Positions 1 to 9,401 of a stretch of DNA of 64,000 nt are shown here, piece after piece. Numbering within the stretch: the stretch's first letter is position 1; the number at the start of each line of letters is the position of its first letter. Source of the DNA: Shewanella sediminis HAW-EB3 (GTDB taxonomy: Bacteria; Pseudomonadota; Gammaproteobacteria; Enterobacterales; Shewanellaceae); assembly GCF_000018025.1 (NCBI RefSeq), contig NC_009831.1:4836001-4900000 (forward strand), in the 5' to 3' direction. Position numbers and translations under genes: made by a program. The notes below the pieces were generated by a model. It saw only the letters and a list, made by a program, of their open reading frames with translations. It did not search any database and had not been told where the DNA came from.

Positions 1-1
1 T

Positions 2-2308
2 ACCAATAATGGCAAAGTCGTTGCCACTAAAGGTGACCCGGAAAGCCCTGTCAATAAAGGCCTGAACTGTATTAAAGGCTACTTCCTGTCGAAAATTATG
101 TACGGAAAGGATCGTCTGACGACGCCGCTTCTGCGTATGAAAGATGGTAAGTACGATAAAGAAGGTGAGTTTACCCCAATCAGTTGGGATACCGCGTTCG
201 ATACCATGGCCGAGAAGTGGAAGCACACACTCAAGACCAAGGGCCCTACTGCCGTAGGTATGTTTGGTTCTGGCCAATGGACAGTGTGGGAAGGCTACGC
301 GGCATCTAAGCTACACAAAGCAGGTTTCCTTACTAACAATATCGACCCTAATGCTCGCCACTGTATGGCATCTGCCGTGGGCGGCTTCATGCGTACCTTC
401 GGTATCGATGAGCCTATGGGTTGTTACGACGACTTAGAAGCGGCTGACCACTTTGTATTGTGGGGCGCGAATATGGCAGAGATGCACCCAATCCTGTGGG
501 CTCGCCTGTCTGATCGCCGCTTGAGTAGCCCGGATAGTCGTGTGCATGTGCTCTCTACCTTCGAGAACCGCAGCTTCGACCTGGCCGATAACCCAATGGT
601 TTTCCGTCCACAATCTGATCTGGTCATTCTTAACTACATCGCTAACTACATCATTGAAAATGATGCGGTTAACAAAGATTTCGTAAGCAAGCACACTAAG
701 TTTGTACTGGGTACAACCGATATCGGTTATGGCCTGCGTCCAGAACATCCATTAGAGCAGAAGGCGAAGAACCCGGGAAAGGGGTCATCCACACCTATCA
801 GCTTCGATGAATACGCTAAGTTCGTCAGCACTTACACGCTTGAGTATGCCGCTAAAATGAGTGGTGTAGAGCCTGAAAAACTCGAGCTTATGGCCAAGGC
901 TTATGCCGATCCATCGATCAAGGTAATGAGTTTGTGGACCATGGGTATTAACCAGCACACACGTGGTGTCTGGGCGAATAACATGCTCTATAACATCCAT
1001 CTGTTGACGGGTAAGATTGCCACTCCGGGCAACAGCCCATTCTCATTGACGGGTCAACCATCGGCTTGTGGTACCGCGCGTGAAGTGGGTACTTTCGCTC
1101 ATCGTCTGCCTGCAGATATGGTCGTGAAGAATCCTAAGCACAGAGCCATCTCTGAAAAGTTGTGGCAACTCCCGGAAGGGACAATTCCACCTAAGCCTGG
1201 TTATCATGCCGTTCTGCAGAGCCGTATGCTTAAAGATGGCAAGCTAAACTGCTACTGGACTATGTGTACTAACAACGTCCAGGCCGGTCCAAACATTAAT
1301 GAAGAGATCTTACCCGGATTCCGTAATCCGGAAAACTTCATCGTGGTATCGGATCCATATCCAACGGTTTCAGCCATGGCTGCTGACCTTATTCTTCCAA
1401 CAGCAATGTGGGTAGAGAAAGAGGGTGCTTACGGTAACGCAGAGCGTCGTACGCACATGTGGCATCAGCAGGTTAAGCCACCTGAAGGGGCTAAGTCTGA
1501 TCTATGGCAGTTGGTTGAGTTCTCTAAGCGCTTCAAAGTCTCTGAAGTCTGGCCTGCCGAACTTATCGCTAAGAAGCCTGAGTACGCGGATAAGACCCTT
1601 TATGACGTACTTTATGCCAACGGTGAAGTGAACAAGTTCCCAACATCTGACTGTAAAGCAGATCTGAATGATGAGTCAGAAGCCTTTGGTTTCTACCTGC
1701 AGAAGGGGCTGTTCGAAGAGTACGCGCAGTTTGGTCGTGGCCACGCTCACGATCTTGCCGACTTCGATACTTACCATGAGACTCGTGGTCTTCGCTGGCC
1801 GGTTGTCGATGGTAAAGAGACCCTACGTCGCTTCTCTGCCGGAGATCCCTACCTCAAGGCAGGTGAAGAGTTTAACTTCTATGGTAAGCCAGATGGTAAA
1901 GCGGTTATCTTCGCACTGCCATATGAGCCTGCAGCCGAAGAGCCAAACGAAGAGTTTGATCTTTGGTTATCGACCGGTCGTGTACTCGAGCACTGGCATA
2001 CTGGTTCGATGACGGCTCGTGTACCTGAGCTTTATCGCGCATACCCTGATGCACAGATCTTCCTTCACCCGGAAGATGCTAAGGCCCGTGGCCTCAAGCG
2101 TGGTGATGAAGTCGTTGTCGCCTCACCTCGCGGTGAAGTGAAGACTCGTGTTGAAACCAAAGGCCGGAACAAGCCGCCAAGAGGCGTGGCATTTATGCCA
2201 TTCTTCGACGCACGCCAACTGGTCAACAAGTTGTTACTGGACGCCACTGATCCTCTCTCGAAAGAGACAGATTTCAAGAAGTGCCCAGTCAAAGTAATGA
2301 AGGCTTAA
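2..2308 (+). CDS. napA: Periplasmic nitrate reductase catalytic subunit NapA (5' truncated by window)
   Basis: This is the catalytic molybdopterin subunit that reduces nitrate to nitrite in the periplasm. The frame is open from base 2 and 768 residues are visible. About 60 residues are missing, including the Tat signal and the first three Fe-S cysteines. The first visible stretch contains LNCIKGYF, whose Cys is the last ligand of the N-terminal [4Fe-4S] cluster, followed by MYGKDRLT, typical of NapA. The Cys of ARHCMAS is the expected Mo ligand. The C-terminal third is the usual dinucleotide-binding domain and ends FKKCPVKV. It is followed after 70 bp by napG, in the napDAGHB order found in Shewanella. 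No frameshift is seen. Confidence 0.97.
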   Translation, partial: TNNGKVVATKGDPESPVNKGLNCIKGYFLSKIMYGKDRLTTPLLRMKDGKYDKEGEFTPISWDTAFDTMAEKWKHTLKTKGPTAVGMFGSGQWTVWEGYAASKLHKAGFLTNNIDPNARHCMASAVGGFMRTFGIDEPMGCYDDLEAADHFVLWGANMAEMHPILWARLSDRRLSSPDSRVHVLSTFENRSFDLADNPMVFRPQSDLVILNYIANYIIENDAVNKDFVSKHTKFVLGTTDIGYGLRPEHPLEQKAKNPGKGSSTPISFDEYAKFVSTYTLEYAAKMSGVEPEKLELMAKAYADPSIKVMSLWTMGINQHTRGVWANNMLYNIHLLTGKIATPGNSPFSLTGQPSACGTAREVGTFAHRLPADMVVKNPKHRAISEKLWQLPEGTIPPKPGYHAVLQSRMLKDGKLNCYWTMCTNNVQAGPNINEEILPGFRNPENFIVVSDPYPTVSAMAADLILPTAMWVEKEGAYGNAERRTHMWHQQVKPPEGAKSDLWQLVEFSKRFKVSEVWPAELIAKKPEYADKTLYDVLYANGEVNKFPTSDCKADLNDESEAFGFYLQKGLFEEYAQFGRGHAHDLADFDTYHETRGLRWPVVDGKETLRRFSAGDPYLKAGEEFNFYGKPDGKAVIFALPYEPAAEEPNEEFDLWLSTGRVLEHWHTGSMTARVPELYRAYPDAQIFLHPEDAKARGLKRGDEVVVASPRGEVKTRVETKGRNKPPRGVAFMPFFDARQLVNKLLLDATDPLSKETDFKKCPVKVMKA

Positions 2309-2378
2309 CTCTTTTAACTGAAGATTTTTAAGCAAAATTGCTTGAGCTAAGACATTGATAAAAAGGTTATAAAAGGTC

Positions 2379-3113
2379 ATGAGTAAGGTGAAACACACTA
2401 AATCAAATCCACGGGACGTAAATCGTCGCCAGTTCTTAGCCTCCTCGGCTAAGGCGGGTTGTGTGATGGGTTTAGTGGGGCTGGGGATCACAGCAACGGC
2501 GACACAATCGCGACAGCTTGATTCCTTAGCGATCCGACCTCCTGGCGCCTTAGGCGAGGATGATTTTCTCTCGGCTTGTGTTCGTTGTGGTTTATGTGTC
2601 GAGGCTTGCCCCTACGACACCCTGAAACTAGCGCGCTGGTTCGATGGCGCAGCAACGGGCACACCCTATTTTACGGCGCGTAACATCCCCTGTGAGATGT
2701 GCGAAGATATTCCCTGTGTGAAGGTGTGTCCATCGGGCTCACTCGATCATGGTCTCGAGAAGATTGAAGAGGCCAAAATGGGTATCGCCGTATTAATCGA
2801 TGAGAAAAACTGCCTTAACTTCAAGGGACTTAGATGCGACGTCTGTTACCGGGTTTGTCCGTTAATCGACGATGCTATCACCCTGGAGCGGCAACATAAC
2901 CAACGCAGCGACCATCACGCCATGTTCCTGCCTACAGTCAACAGCGACACCTGTACCGGCTGTGGTAAGTGTGAACATGTGTGTGTACTCGAAGAATCTG
3001 CGATTAGGATATTGCCGGCACATATCGCCTTAGGAAAAACGGCTGAACACGATACTTATATCAACACAGAAGAGACCACACTCGAGATGTTAAACAAGGG
3101 CCTATCACTATGA
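2379..3113 (+). CDS. napG: Quinol dehydrogenase ferredoxin subunit NapG
   Basis: NapG is a periplasmic polyferredoxin that, with NapH, passes electrons from quinol to NapAB. The 244-residue protein begins with a twin-arginine signal (RRQFLAS at about residue 16, then a hydrophobic stretch), so it should be exported folded by Tat. Four cysteine clusters follow in order: CVRCGLCVEACP, CEMCEDIPCVKVCP, a CLNFKGLRCDVCYRVCP group and CTGCGKCEHVC, which fits four [4Fe-4S] centres. Length is normal for the family. Its stop overlaps the napH start (ATGA), showing translational coupling. Confidence 0.95.
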   Translation: MSKVKHTKSNPRDVNRRQFLASSAKAGCVMGLVGLGITATATQSRQLDSLAIRPPGALGEDDFLSACVRCGLCVEACPYDTLKLARWFDGAATGTPYFTARNIPCEMCEDIPCVKVCPSGSLDHGLEKIEEAKMGIAVLIDEKNCLNFKGLRCDVCYRVCPLIDDAITLERQHNQRSDHHAMFLPTVNSDTCTGCGKCEHVCVLEESAIRILPAHIALGKTAEHDTYINTEETTLEMLNKGLSL

Positions 3114-4018
3114 TTAGAAGCACAGTGAAAAAAGAGGCTATAACCGATGCAATGAACGACTCCTCTAAAGCAGGATTCGCTCAGGCGGCGATCGATGAAC
3201 TGGGATGGTGGCGTGCTCACAAATTCCTGTTTCTCAGACGCGCCAGCCAGCTGAGTGTATTAACCTTGTTTGCCATTGGCCCCTGGTTTGGCTTATGGAT
3301 CCTGAAGGGAAACCTCTCGTCCAGCGAGTTACTCGGTACTGTGCCATTGTCGGATCCACTTGTGACACTGCAAGTCTTGATGACGGGACATATTCCTGAG
3401 TTAACCCTGATTCTCGGTGCCCTCTTTATCACAGTGTTTTATGTGATAGCGGGTGGCCGGGTGTTCTGCAGCTGGGTGTGCCCTGTCAATCTGGTCACCG
3501 ACAGTGCGAGTTGGTTAAGACGTAAAATGAATTTGCCTCGTTTAGGCGAGATGCCAAGAAATTTACGTTACTACCTGCTGGGTCTGGTTATTGTGTTACC
3601 TCTGCTGACAGGCATCACCGTTTGGGAATGGGTCAATCCGGTTCCGATACTCTACCGCGCCGTGTTATTCGGTGCCGGTAGCGGACTGTGGATCTTGTTG
3701 GCCATCTTCCTGCTCGACCTGTTTATCAGCGAGCGTGGATGGTGTGGGCATCTGTGCCCCACTGGTGCTATGTTTGCCCTATTTGGCAAATTGAGCCCGG
3801 TTAAAGTATCGGCCGTTAACGCCAAGGCCTGTGATAACTGTATGGATTGTTTCGATGTTTGCCCCGAGAGACAGGTGCTAAAACCTGCGCTTAAAGGGAA
3901 ACAGATGATGATAACCGACAGTGATTGCACTCAATGTGGCCGCTGTATCGATGTCTGCGCCCAACGCGTTTTCCAGTATCAAAATAGAATTGCCCTAAAG
4001 GCGGAGAACAACCAATGA
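3110..4018 (+). CDS. napH: Quinol dehydrogenase membrane subunit NapH
   Basis: NapH is the inner-membrane partner of NapG and oxidises quinol. The 302-residue protein has the family entry GWWRAHKFLFLRR near residue 32 and four or so membrane segments. The loop motifs CSWVCPVN and CGHLCPTG match the conserved CxxxCP pairs of NapH. A C-terminal ferredoxin part has CDNCMDCFDVCP and CTQCGRCIDVCA. The start at 3110 overlaps the napG stop; an in-frame ATG at 3152 is possible, as the extra 14 residues are not conserved in the family as I know it. The stop overlaps the napB start (ATGA). No NapC is present, so NapGH is the likely electron route in this operon. Confidence 0.95.
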   Translation: MIRSTVKKEAITDAMNDSSKAGFAQAAIDELGWWRAHKFLFLRRASQLSVLTLFAIGPWFGLWILKGNLSSSELLGTVPLSDPLVTLQVLMTGHIPELTLILGALFITVFYVIAGGRVFCSWVCPVNLVTDSASWLRRKMNLPRLGEMPRNLRYYLLGLVIVLPLLTGITVWEWVNPVPILYRAVLFGAGSGLWILLAIFLLDLFISERGWCGHLCPTGAMFALFGKLSPVKVSAVNAKACDNCMDCFDVCPERQVLKPALKGKQMMITDSDCTQCGRCIDVCAQRVFQYQNRIALKAENNQ

Positions 4019-4431
4019 AGAATGTACTCACTATAGCCGCGCTCGTCATGGCGCTTAGTGCCTGCTCTGGCCAGCAAGCAAACACTCAAGCGGAGCCGGT
4101 AAATGTCAGCTCACTTGGCAAGTCTGAGATCACCGATGTTCGTATGGCCGATGCAATGCCTACGTATCCAAAGCGTGGCGCATCGATCGAGCGTGGCTTT
4201 GTACACCAGCCACCTCTGATCCCACATAAGGCTGAATACGCCATTACAACCAAGAAGAATAAGTGTTTAAGCTGTCACTTCCCAGCCAAAATGAAAGCGA
4301 CCCCTATCGATGAGTCGCACCTGTTGGCTACGGGTAAGCTAAATAACATCTATTACAACTGCTCTCAGTGTCACGTACCACAAGCCGAGAACAAACAGCA
4401 GTTAGTAGAGAACGACTTCTCGAATAAATAG
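4015..4431 (+). CDS. napB: Dihaem cytochrome subunit NapB
   Basis: NapB is the dihaem electron-transfer subunit of NapA. The 138-residue protein has two haem motifs, CLSCH and CSQCH, and the NapB signature around RGFVHQPPLIPH. The N-terminus is a hydrophobic signal ending in LSAC followed by SGQQ, which reads as a lipobox rather than a plain signal-peptidase I site; NapB is usually described as soluble, so a membrane anchor would be a variation. The gene is last in the operon and is followed by a good terminator. Confidence 0.94.
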   Translation: MKNVLTIAALVMALSACSGQQANTQAEPVNVSSLGKSEITDVRMADAMPTYPKRGASIERGFVHQPPLIPHKAEYAITTKKNKCLSCHFPAKMKATPIDESHLLATGKLNNIYYNCSQCHVPQAENKQQLVENDFSNK

Positions 4432-4471
4432 GCCTCGAGTAGCGAGTTACGATCAAAAAGCTATAAACAAT

Positions 4472-4500
4472 AAAACCACCTCAATCGAGGTGGTTTTTTA
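4472..4500. terminator. Bidirectional terminator between napB and the cyclase gene
   Basis: Perfect stem AAAACCACCTC / GAGGTGGTTTT with an AATC loop and a T-run. The A-run on the left arm lets it also serve the convergent reverse-strand gene. Confidence 0.9.
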
Positions 4501-4551
4501 TATGTCGTTCAATCATCAACCCGGTTATATCACTCTTTATGACGATTGGTA

Positions 4552-5574
4552 TTAGTCACTGACAACACAATTTCTTCCCTGCTCTTTCGCCCTATACAGG
4601 CGGCGATCGGCAGTTCGATAGAGCGCCTGCATAAGTTCACCTGACTCGGGCCACTGCGCAATACCGATACTCGCCGTCGTCGATACCTTATGCTCTCCCA
4701 CACTCACAGCAGAGCCTTCAATTGCTAGCTGTAATCTTTGCGCGACCTCTTGGACTGATGCGTGATTGGTACCGGGCAGCAGCAGACAGAACTCCTCCCC
4801 TCCGACCCGAAAGCCCCAGTCATTCTCTCCAATCGTCTGCTTTATCAGCTCGGCCACCCGCACCAGCACCTTGTCACCAACTTCATGGCCATAGTTATCG
4901 TTGACACTCTTAAAATGATCCAGATCGATGAGCAACATAAACAGGGATGAGTCTGGACTACTTTCACTCTGGGTTATCTGCTCGAACACAGACTCTAGAT
5001 GTAAACGGTTATAGAGCCCGGTTAACGGGTCTCTGGCCGCCATATTTTGCAGTCGCTCCACCACCTCTTCCCGTTTAGATTCATATACGTGTGCCACGCC
5101 CCATATAGCTGCGACACATAGGCTATAGTTTGCCATTGCCACCAGATGTATGTTGGGGTCATTTAGCCACAGACGCCAGCCTAATATACCCAGCCCTAAT
5201 GACACATAACAAAGGGTGACAGCTTGACCGTTGCGACGACCAAGCAATAGATAGGAGAGGATGGGAAAAACAAAAATCCAGGCAAACAGACCCGAGCGAA
5301 AACTGGCAAATGAGATCCCAACTAAGATGACACAGTAGAAAACAAACAGAAATAGTAGCGTCCAGTTGTGCAGATACTGAGTCTTTCGAACAATGCTTAA
5401 TATCCCTAAAGAGAGTATCACAAGCAGTAGTTCTATCAGAGCATAGGCTTTCAGGCCGATAGACCAATTAAAGAGGGTGAAAACAGTGGCCGCAACAGCA
5501 ATAACGATGAGTGTAAATCTAAATGCTGAACGTCGATATTCAAGCTCTTCAGACCATAGTTTTAGCACTTCCAT
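4552..5574 (-). CDS. Membrane diguanylate cyclase (GGDEF domain)
   Basis: The protein likely makes cyclic di-GMP. Residues 1 to about 170 of 340 form five or six hydrophobic membrane segments with no recognisable sensor domain. A GGDEF domain follows from AARDPLTGLYNR at about residue 180. The active-site signature is GGEEF, an active variant. The inhibitory RxxD site is lost: the aligned residues are GEND. The gene is monocistronic and convergent with napB. The hydrophobic N-terminus argues for a membrane-integrated signal input, which cannot be named from sequence. Confidence 0.9.
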   Translation of the reverse strand: MEVLKLWSEELEYRRSAFRFTLIVIAVAATVFTLFNWSIGLKAYALIELLLVILSLGILSIVRKTQYLHNWTLLFLFVFYCVILVGISFASFRSGLFAWIFVFPILSYLLLGRRNGQAVTLCYVSLGLGILGWRLWLNDPNIHLVAMANYSLCVAAIWGVAHVYESKREEVVERLQNMAARDPLTGLYNRLHLESVFEQITQSESSPDSSLFMLLIDLDHFKSVNDNYGHEVGDKVLVRVAELIKQTIGENDWGFRVGGEEFCLLLPGTNHASVQEVAQRLQLAIEGSAVSVGEHKVSTTASIGIAQWPESGELMQALYRTADRRLYRAKEQGRNCVVSD

Positions 5575-5852
5575 ATACCTTTAATTCACGAATTTAATAA
5601 CTCTAGCAGAATGGTATCCCTTAAGGTACATCGGCCGATAAAAATATCTATCTAATAATTACTTACCTGAGTACTCACTCGCCAGGAACAATAAAGAGCA
5701 TCTAACCTTTGACGCCGGTCAATTATTATTCAAACTTGATATCTTTATCTATAATTATTGACTATAGATCAAGAGATAAAGGCTAATACCAACCGGTATA
5801 AAGATCTCTTTCTTATACTGATGGGTATAAATCCAGTTCAAAGGGAGAGGAT

Positions 5853-8441
5853 GTGACAACGCAGGGACTCAGCAGTGAAAAGGCACAAGCTCTATTGACA
5901 GAGTATGGCGAGAATTGTTTGCCAAAACCGTCAAGAAACAGCTTTGTCCGGCTCTTTATTATCCAGTTTCGTAGCGCATTTATCTATGTCCTGCTGGTGG
6001 CTGTTGTCGTGTGCCTGATACTCGGACAGCTGATCAATGCTTTTTTTATCTCTGTGGTGCTATTGCTCAATGCGCTGATTGGCACCATTCAGGAATATTC
6101 TGCCCAGCAGGCTGCCGATGCCCTCGCCGATATGGTCCCCCAACAGAGCCGTGTTATTCGCGATAATCATCCGGTTGTCGTCGATAGTCGCTCTCTGGTG
6201 CCGGGCGATTGGATCATGCTCAGTAGCGGAGACCGTATAGGGGCCGATATTGATCTGAGGCAATCCAGCCAGTTTCAAGTCGATGAGTCAGCCCTCACGG
6301 GTGAGTCGATTTCAGTCAGTAACAAAGAACAAGCCTTTGCCGGCACGCTGGTGACCCACGGCCGTGCAGAGGGTGAAGTGATCGCTACCGGAATCAATAC
6401 TCAGATTGGACAGATAGCCAAATTAGTCCATCAGGGAGTCGATACTAAGCCTCCATTAATGCAGAGAATCGATCAGTTTACCCTGCGTATAGCCATTGCC
6501 ATAGTGATCATCATAGCGCTGATATTTAGTCTGACACTCATACGAGGCGCCGATCTGTCCGATGTGTTCTTGTTAGGGGTCGCATTAGCCGTCTCAGCCA
6601 TTCCCGAAGGCTTACCTGCGGCTATTACTGTAGCCCTGGCTATAGGTATGAAACGCATGGCGAAAGCCAACGTGATCGTACGTAAGTTGGTTGCCGTAGA
6701 GTCACTGGGATCCTGCACCTTTATCGCCTCAGATAAAACCGGCACCTTGACGGTCAATGAGATGACCATAGGCCAGATCTGGCTTGCCAACGAACATAAG
6801 TACCATGTGGCGGGAGAAGGGCTAGCCCAGAATGGCTTAGTGCATCGTCACGGACATGGAGTTCCCGTCACGGTGGAGGAGGAGTTAGGGCTGAAGCAAC
6901 TGACCCTGGTAGGGCTACTTGCCAATGAGGCACACCTTGTATACAACACCGATAAGATTCACGCCGATGGAGACGGCGTAGATCTGGCATTCCTTGTATT
7001 GGGACACAAGCTCAGGCTAACGAGCGAACTTGAAAACCATACTCAGTTAACCCTCTTTCCCTACGAGTCCGAAAAAGGGTTCAGCGCCAGTGTCAACAAT
7101 AGCCCGCTAGGCCCACAGATCTCCGTGAAAGGTGCAGTAGAGAAAGTGATGACCATGTGCAGCCTGAGCGAAGAGATGAGTCAGAAAATTCTGGATCAGA
7201 CCCACTGGATGGCCAGACATGGGTATCGGGTACTCGCACTGGCTCATGGTGCAGGAACCGCGGAAAGTGACGCGTTCACCGGGCTGGAATTTCTTGGTCT
7301 GGTCGCCATGAGCGATCCTCTCAGACATGATGCCATAGAAGCCGTGGCATCGTGTCGCCAAGCACAAATTAAGGTCGCGATGATAACAGGCGATCATCCG
7401 GTCACCGCGCTGACATTGTCACAACAGCTTAAAATCGTCAGCGAACATGATAAGGCGGTGACGGGCAGTGAACTCAGTCAGGCAATGGCTCTTAATGAAA
7501 GCGAATTTGATAGACTCGTGGCGACCCATAGAGTATTTGCCAGGGTCAAACCCGAGCAGAAAATGGAGATCACTCAGTCGCTTATCAGGCAGGGAGAGTT
7601 TGTAGCCATGACCGGAGATGGCGTCAATGATGCCCCGGCATTGAAACACGCTCATGTTGGTATTTCGATGGGACTGAGGGGTACCGACGTTGCGAGAGAG
7701 AGCGCCTCACTCGTACTCACAGATGATAACTTCAGCTCTATCGTTAAGGGGGTCATCGAAGGTCGGATCGTGTACAACAATATCCGCAAGGTTATTTTCT
7801 TGCTGGTCAGTACCGGCGCTGCGGAAATATTTCTCTTCATCCTAAGTGTACTCTTCGCATTGCCCATTCCACTGTTTCCACTGCAGATACTCTGGCTGAA
7901 TTTAGTGACTAATGGGGTTCAGGATGTTGCACTGGCCTTCGAACCCGCAGAGGGTAATGAGTTTTCTCAACCGCCGCGAGCTCCTAAGGAACCCATTTTC
8001 GACCGACTCATGTTGGAAAGGGTCTGCATCAGCGCTCTGGTCATGGGGTTAATCGCCTTCGGCCTGTTCGCGATATCTCTCCAGATGGGGGTTAGCGAAG
8101 AAGCGGCCCGAAACCTGACCTTAATGTTGATGGTATTATTTGAAAATGTACATGCACTCAACAGCCGCTCAGAGCATAGATCCTTATTTGTCGTCCCCTT
8201 CTTCAGCAACCCAATATTACTGCTGGGTATTTTCGTGGCTCAGGGGATCCACATCGGCGCCATGTATACGCCAGGCCTGAGCGATGCGCTACAGCTCAGT
8301 CCCATCAATTTTTCCCATTGGTTGATTCTACTGGCCACCGCCTCAGTGCTTTTCATCGTGGATGAGGTACACAAGAAGCGATGGCGAATGAGGGCTAATC
8401 CGAACTTAGGGGAGCCAATAACTGATCGTCGGCCGGAATAA
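5853..8441 (+). CDS. Cation-transporting P-type ATPase (P2-type, Ca2+/Mn2+-pump-like)
   Basis: An 862-residue P-type ATPase that pumps a cation across the inner membrane. It has an N-terminal cation-ATPase domain, TGES at residue 149 (actuator), the P2-type intramembrane motif PEGLPA, the phosphorylation motif SDKTGTLT (Asp294), and a hinge TGDGVNDAP. The C-terminal half has the usual six membrane helices. PEGLPA points to the P2A/PMR1-like group, so Ca2+ or Mn2+ is the best guess; the substrate is not proven. The start is GTG at 5853, with a GGGAGAGG ribosome site just upstream; the ATG two bases earlier is out of frame and meets a stop at once. Its 3' end overlaps the convergent stress-protein gene by 47 bp. 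Confidence 0.92.
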   Translation: MTTQGLSSEKAQALLTEYGENCLPKPSRNSFVRLFIIQFRSAFIYVLLVAVVVCLILGQLINAFFISVVLLLNALIGTIQEYSAQQAADALADMVPQQSRVIRDNHPVVVDSRSLVPGDWIMLSSGDRIGADIDLRQSSQFQVDESALTGESISVSNKEQAFAGTLVTHGRAEGEVIATGINTQIGQIAKLVHQGVDTKPPLMQRIDQFTLRIAIAIVIIIALIFSLTLIRGADLSDVFLLGVALAVSAIPEGLPAAITVALAIGMKRMAKANVIVRKLVAVESLGSCTFIASDKTGTLTVNEMTIGQIWLANEHKYHVAGEGLAQNGLVHRHGHGVPVTVEEELGLKQLTLVGLLANEAHLVYNTDKIHADGDGVDLAFLVLGHKLRLTSELENHTQLTLFPYESEKGFSASVNNSPLGPQISVKGAVEKVMTMCSLSEEMSQKILDQTHWMARHGYRVLALAHGAGTAESDAFTGLEFLGLVAMSDPLRHDAIEAVASCRQAQIKVAMITGDHPVTALTLSQQLKIVSEHDKAVTGSELSQAMALNESEFDRLVATHRVFARVKPEQKMEITQSLIRQGEFVAMTGDGVNDAPALKHAHVGISMGLRGTDVARESASLVLTDDNFSSIVKGVIEGRIVYNNIRKVIFLLVSTGAAEIFLFILSVLFALPIPLFPLQILWLNLVTNGVQDVALAFEPAEGNEFSQPPRAPKEPIFDRLMLERVCISALVMGLIAFGLFAISLQMGVSEEAARNLTLMLMVLFENVHALNSRSEHRSLFVVPFFSNPILLLGIFVAQGIHIGAMYTPGLSDALQLSPINFSHWLILLATASVLFIVDEVHKKRWRMRANPNLGEPITDRRPE

Positions 8442-9285
8442 TCAGGACATTGCTGCGGGTTCTGCTGAGAATGGACTCGGCCATATTACCGATAACATAG
8501 CCCAAGATGCCTTGACGCTGACGGGCTCCAAGGACCAGATAACGCGCTTTCAGACGGCAGGAGAGTTCATAGAGACAGAGATCGGGATCCCCGGCGATGA
8601 TATGTATACATTCAGGATCCATATTCAATTTAGCCAACTGTTTCTGATGCTCCTGATAGGCATCTTTAACTATTGTACTGGTGTTGATCAGATCCATATC
8701 CCGCAACACCCTGGGTACTCTGATCACAAAAGCAAGGTGCAACTTACTACCGGTCGCTTTTGCTAATGCCTTGCCGTGACTGATAACGGCCTGATTGAGC
8801 TGCTGTTTAAGCACATTATCACTACCGAGATCGACGGCCATCAATATGGCATTTCCTCTATGTAGGGGATTATCAGTCAGTAGCATAAGAGGAATTTTAA
8901 CATGACGGATCAAATTCCAATCGACAGGAAGATAGTGCTCCGCATGATGTACCGCCTTTACCATGAGATCGAAACCATGACGTATAGAGTGATGACAGGC
9001 ATGTTCATGCAGATCCTTACTCCATACTGTGTGTACGGGCACATCTGCTGCCTTCAATGTCTGCAGCTCGTCCTCAATTTTAGCCGCACGGTCTTTCATT
9101 ATTTTCTGTTGGGCGGCGGCGCCGAGGCGTGGATTATAGTATTCCGCACCACTGAAATATTCAAAGCTATATGCAAAAACTTCGGCGCGTTTATCCATCG
9201 CTCTGGCCAACTCGATCCCTGTAGCAACTGCATCCGTGTGCGCTTCCTCTCTTTGCGAAATAATAAACACCTTATCCATTGCCAT
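8395..9285 (-). CDS. Tandem universal stress protein (UspE-like)
   Basis: A 296-residue cytoplasmic protein made of two Usp domains. The second domain keeps the nucleotide-binding signature (GARQRQG, then GNMAESIL near residue 255-270). The first, starting MDKVFIISQREE, lacks a clear glycine-rich loop. UspE-type tandem proteins are induced by stress and low oxygen. The gene is divergent from a CPA2 antiporter and its 3' end overlaps the ATPase gene, so the three genes may form one stress or ion-homeostasis unit. A near-consensus FNR-type box lies between it and the antiporter. Confidence 0.9.
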   Translation of the reverse strand: MAMDKVFIISQREEAHTDAVATGIELARAMDKRAEVFAYSFEYFSGAEYYNPRLGAAAQQKIMKDRAAKIEDELQTLKAADVPVHTVWSKDLHEHACHHSIRHGFDLMVKAVHHAEHYLPVDWNLIRHVKIPLMLLTDNPLHRGNAILMAVDLGSDNVLKQQLNQAVISHGKALAKATGSKLHLAFVIRVPRVLRDMDLINTSTIVKDAYQEHQKQLAKLNMDPECIHIIAGDPDLCLYELSCRLKARYLVLGARQRQGILGYVIGNMAESILSRTRSNVLIIPADDQLLAPLSSD

Positions 9286-9355
9286 CTCCAGCCATTATTA
9301 CCTAGTCTTAGCTTAGACAAGCAAGTGCGGTTACGCCTTAGAATGGTCGTAAAAA

Positions 9356-9369
9356 ATGATCGAGATCAA
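9356..9369. promoter_or_regulatory. FNR/EtrA-type box between usp and antiporter genes
   Basis: Read on the reverse strand it is TTGATCTCGATCAT, nine of ten matches to TTGAT-N4-ATCAA. It sits about 70 bp before the usp start and 32 bp before the antiporter start. Anaerobic control of stress proteins by FNR-family regulators is known elsewhere; here it is a prediction. Confidence 0.55.
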
Positions 9370-9401
9370 ACCGCTTCCCCGTTGAAAATGAGGAGAAAAT
9401 A

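Noticed and set aside
5758..5772. TTGACTATAGATCAA upstream of the ATPase gene as an FNR box
   Set aside because: The half-sites are one base too far apart for the 14-bp FNR consensus.
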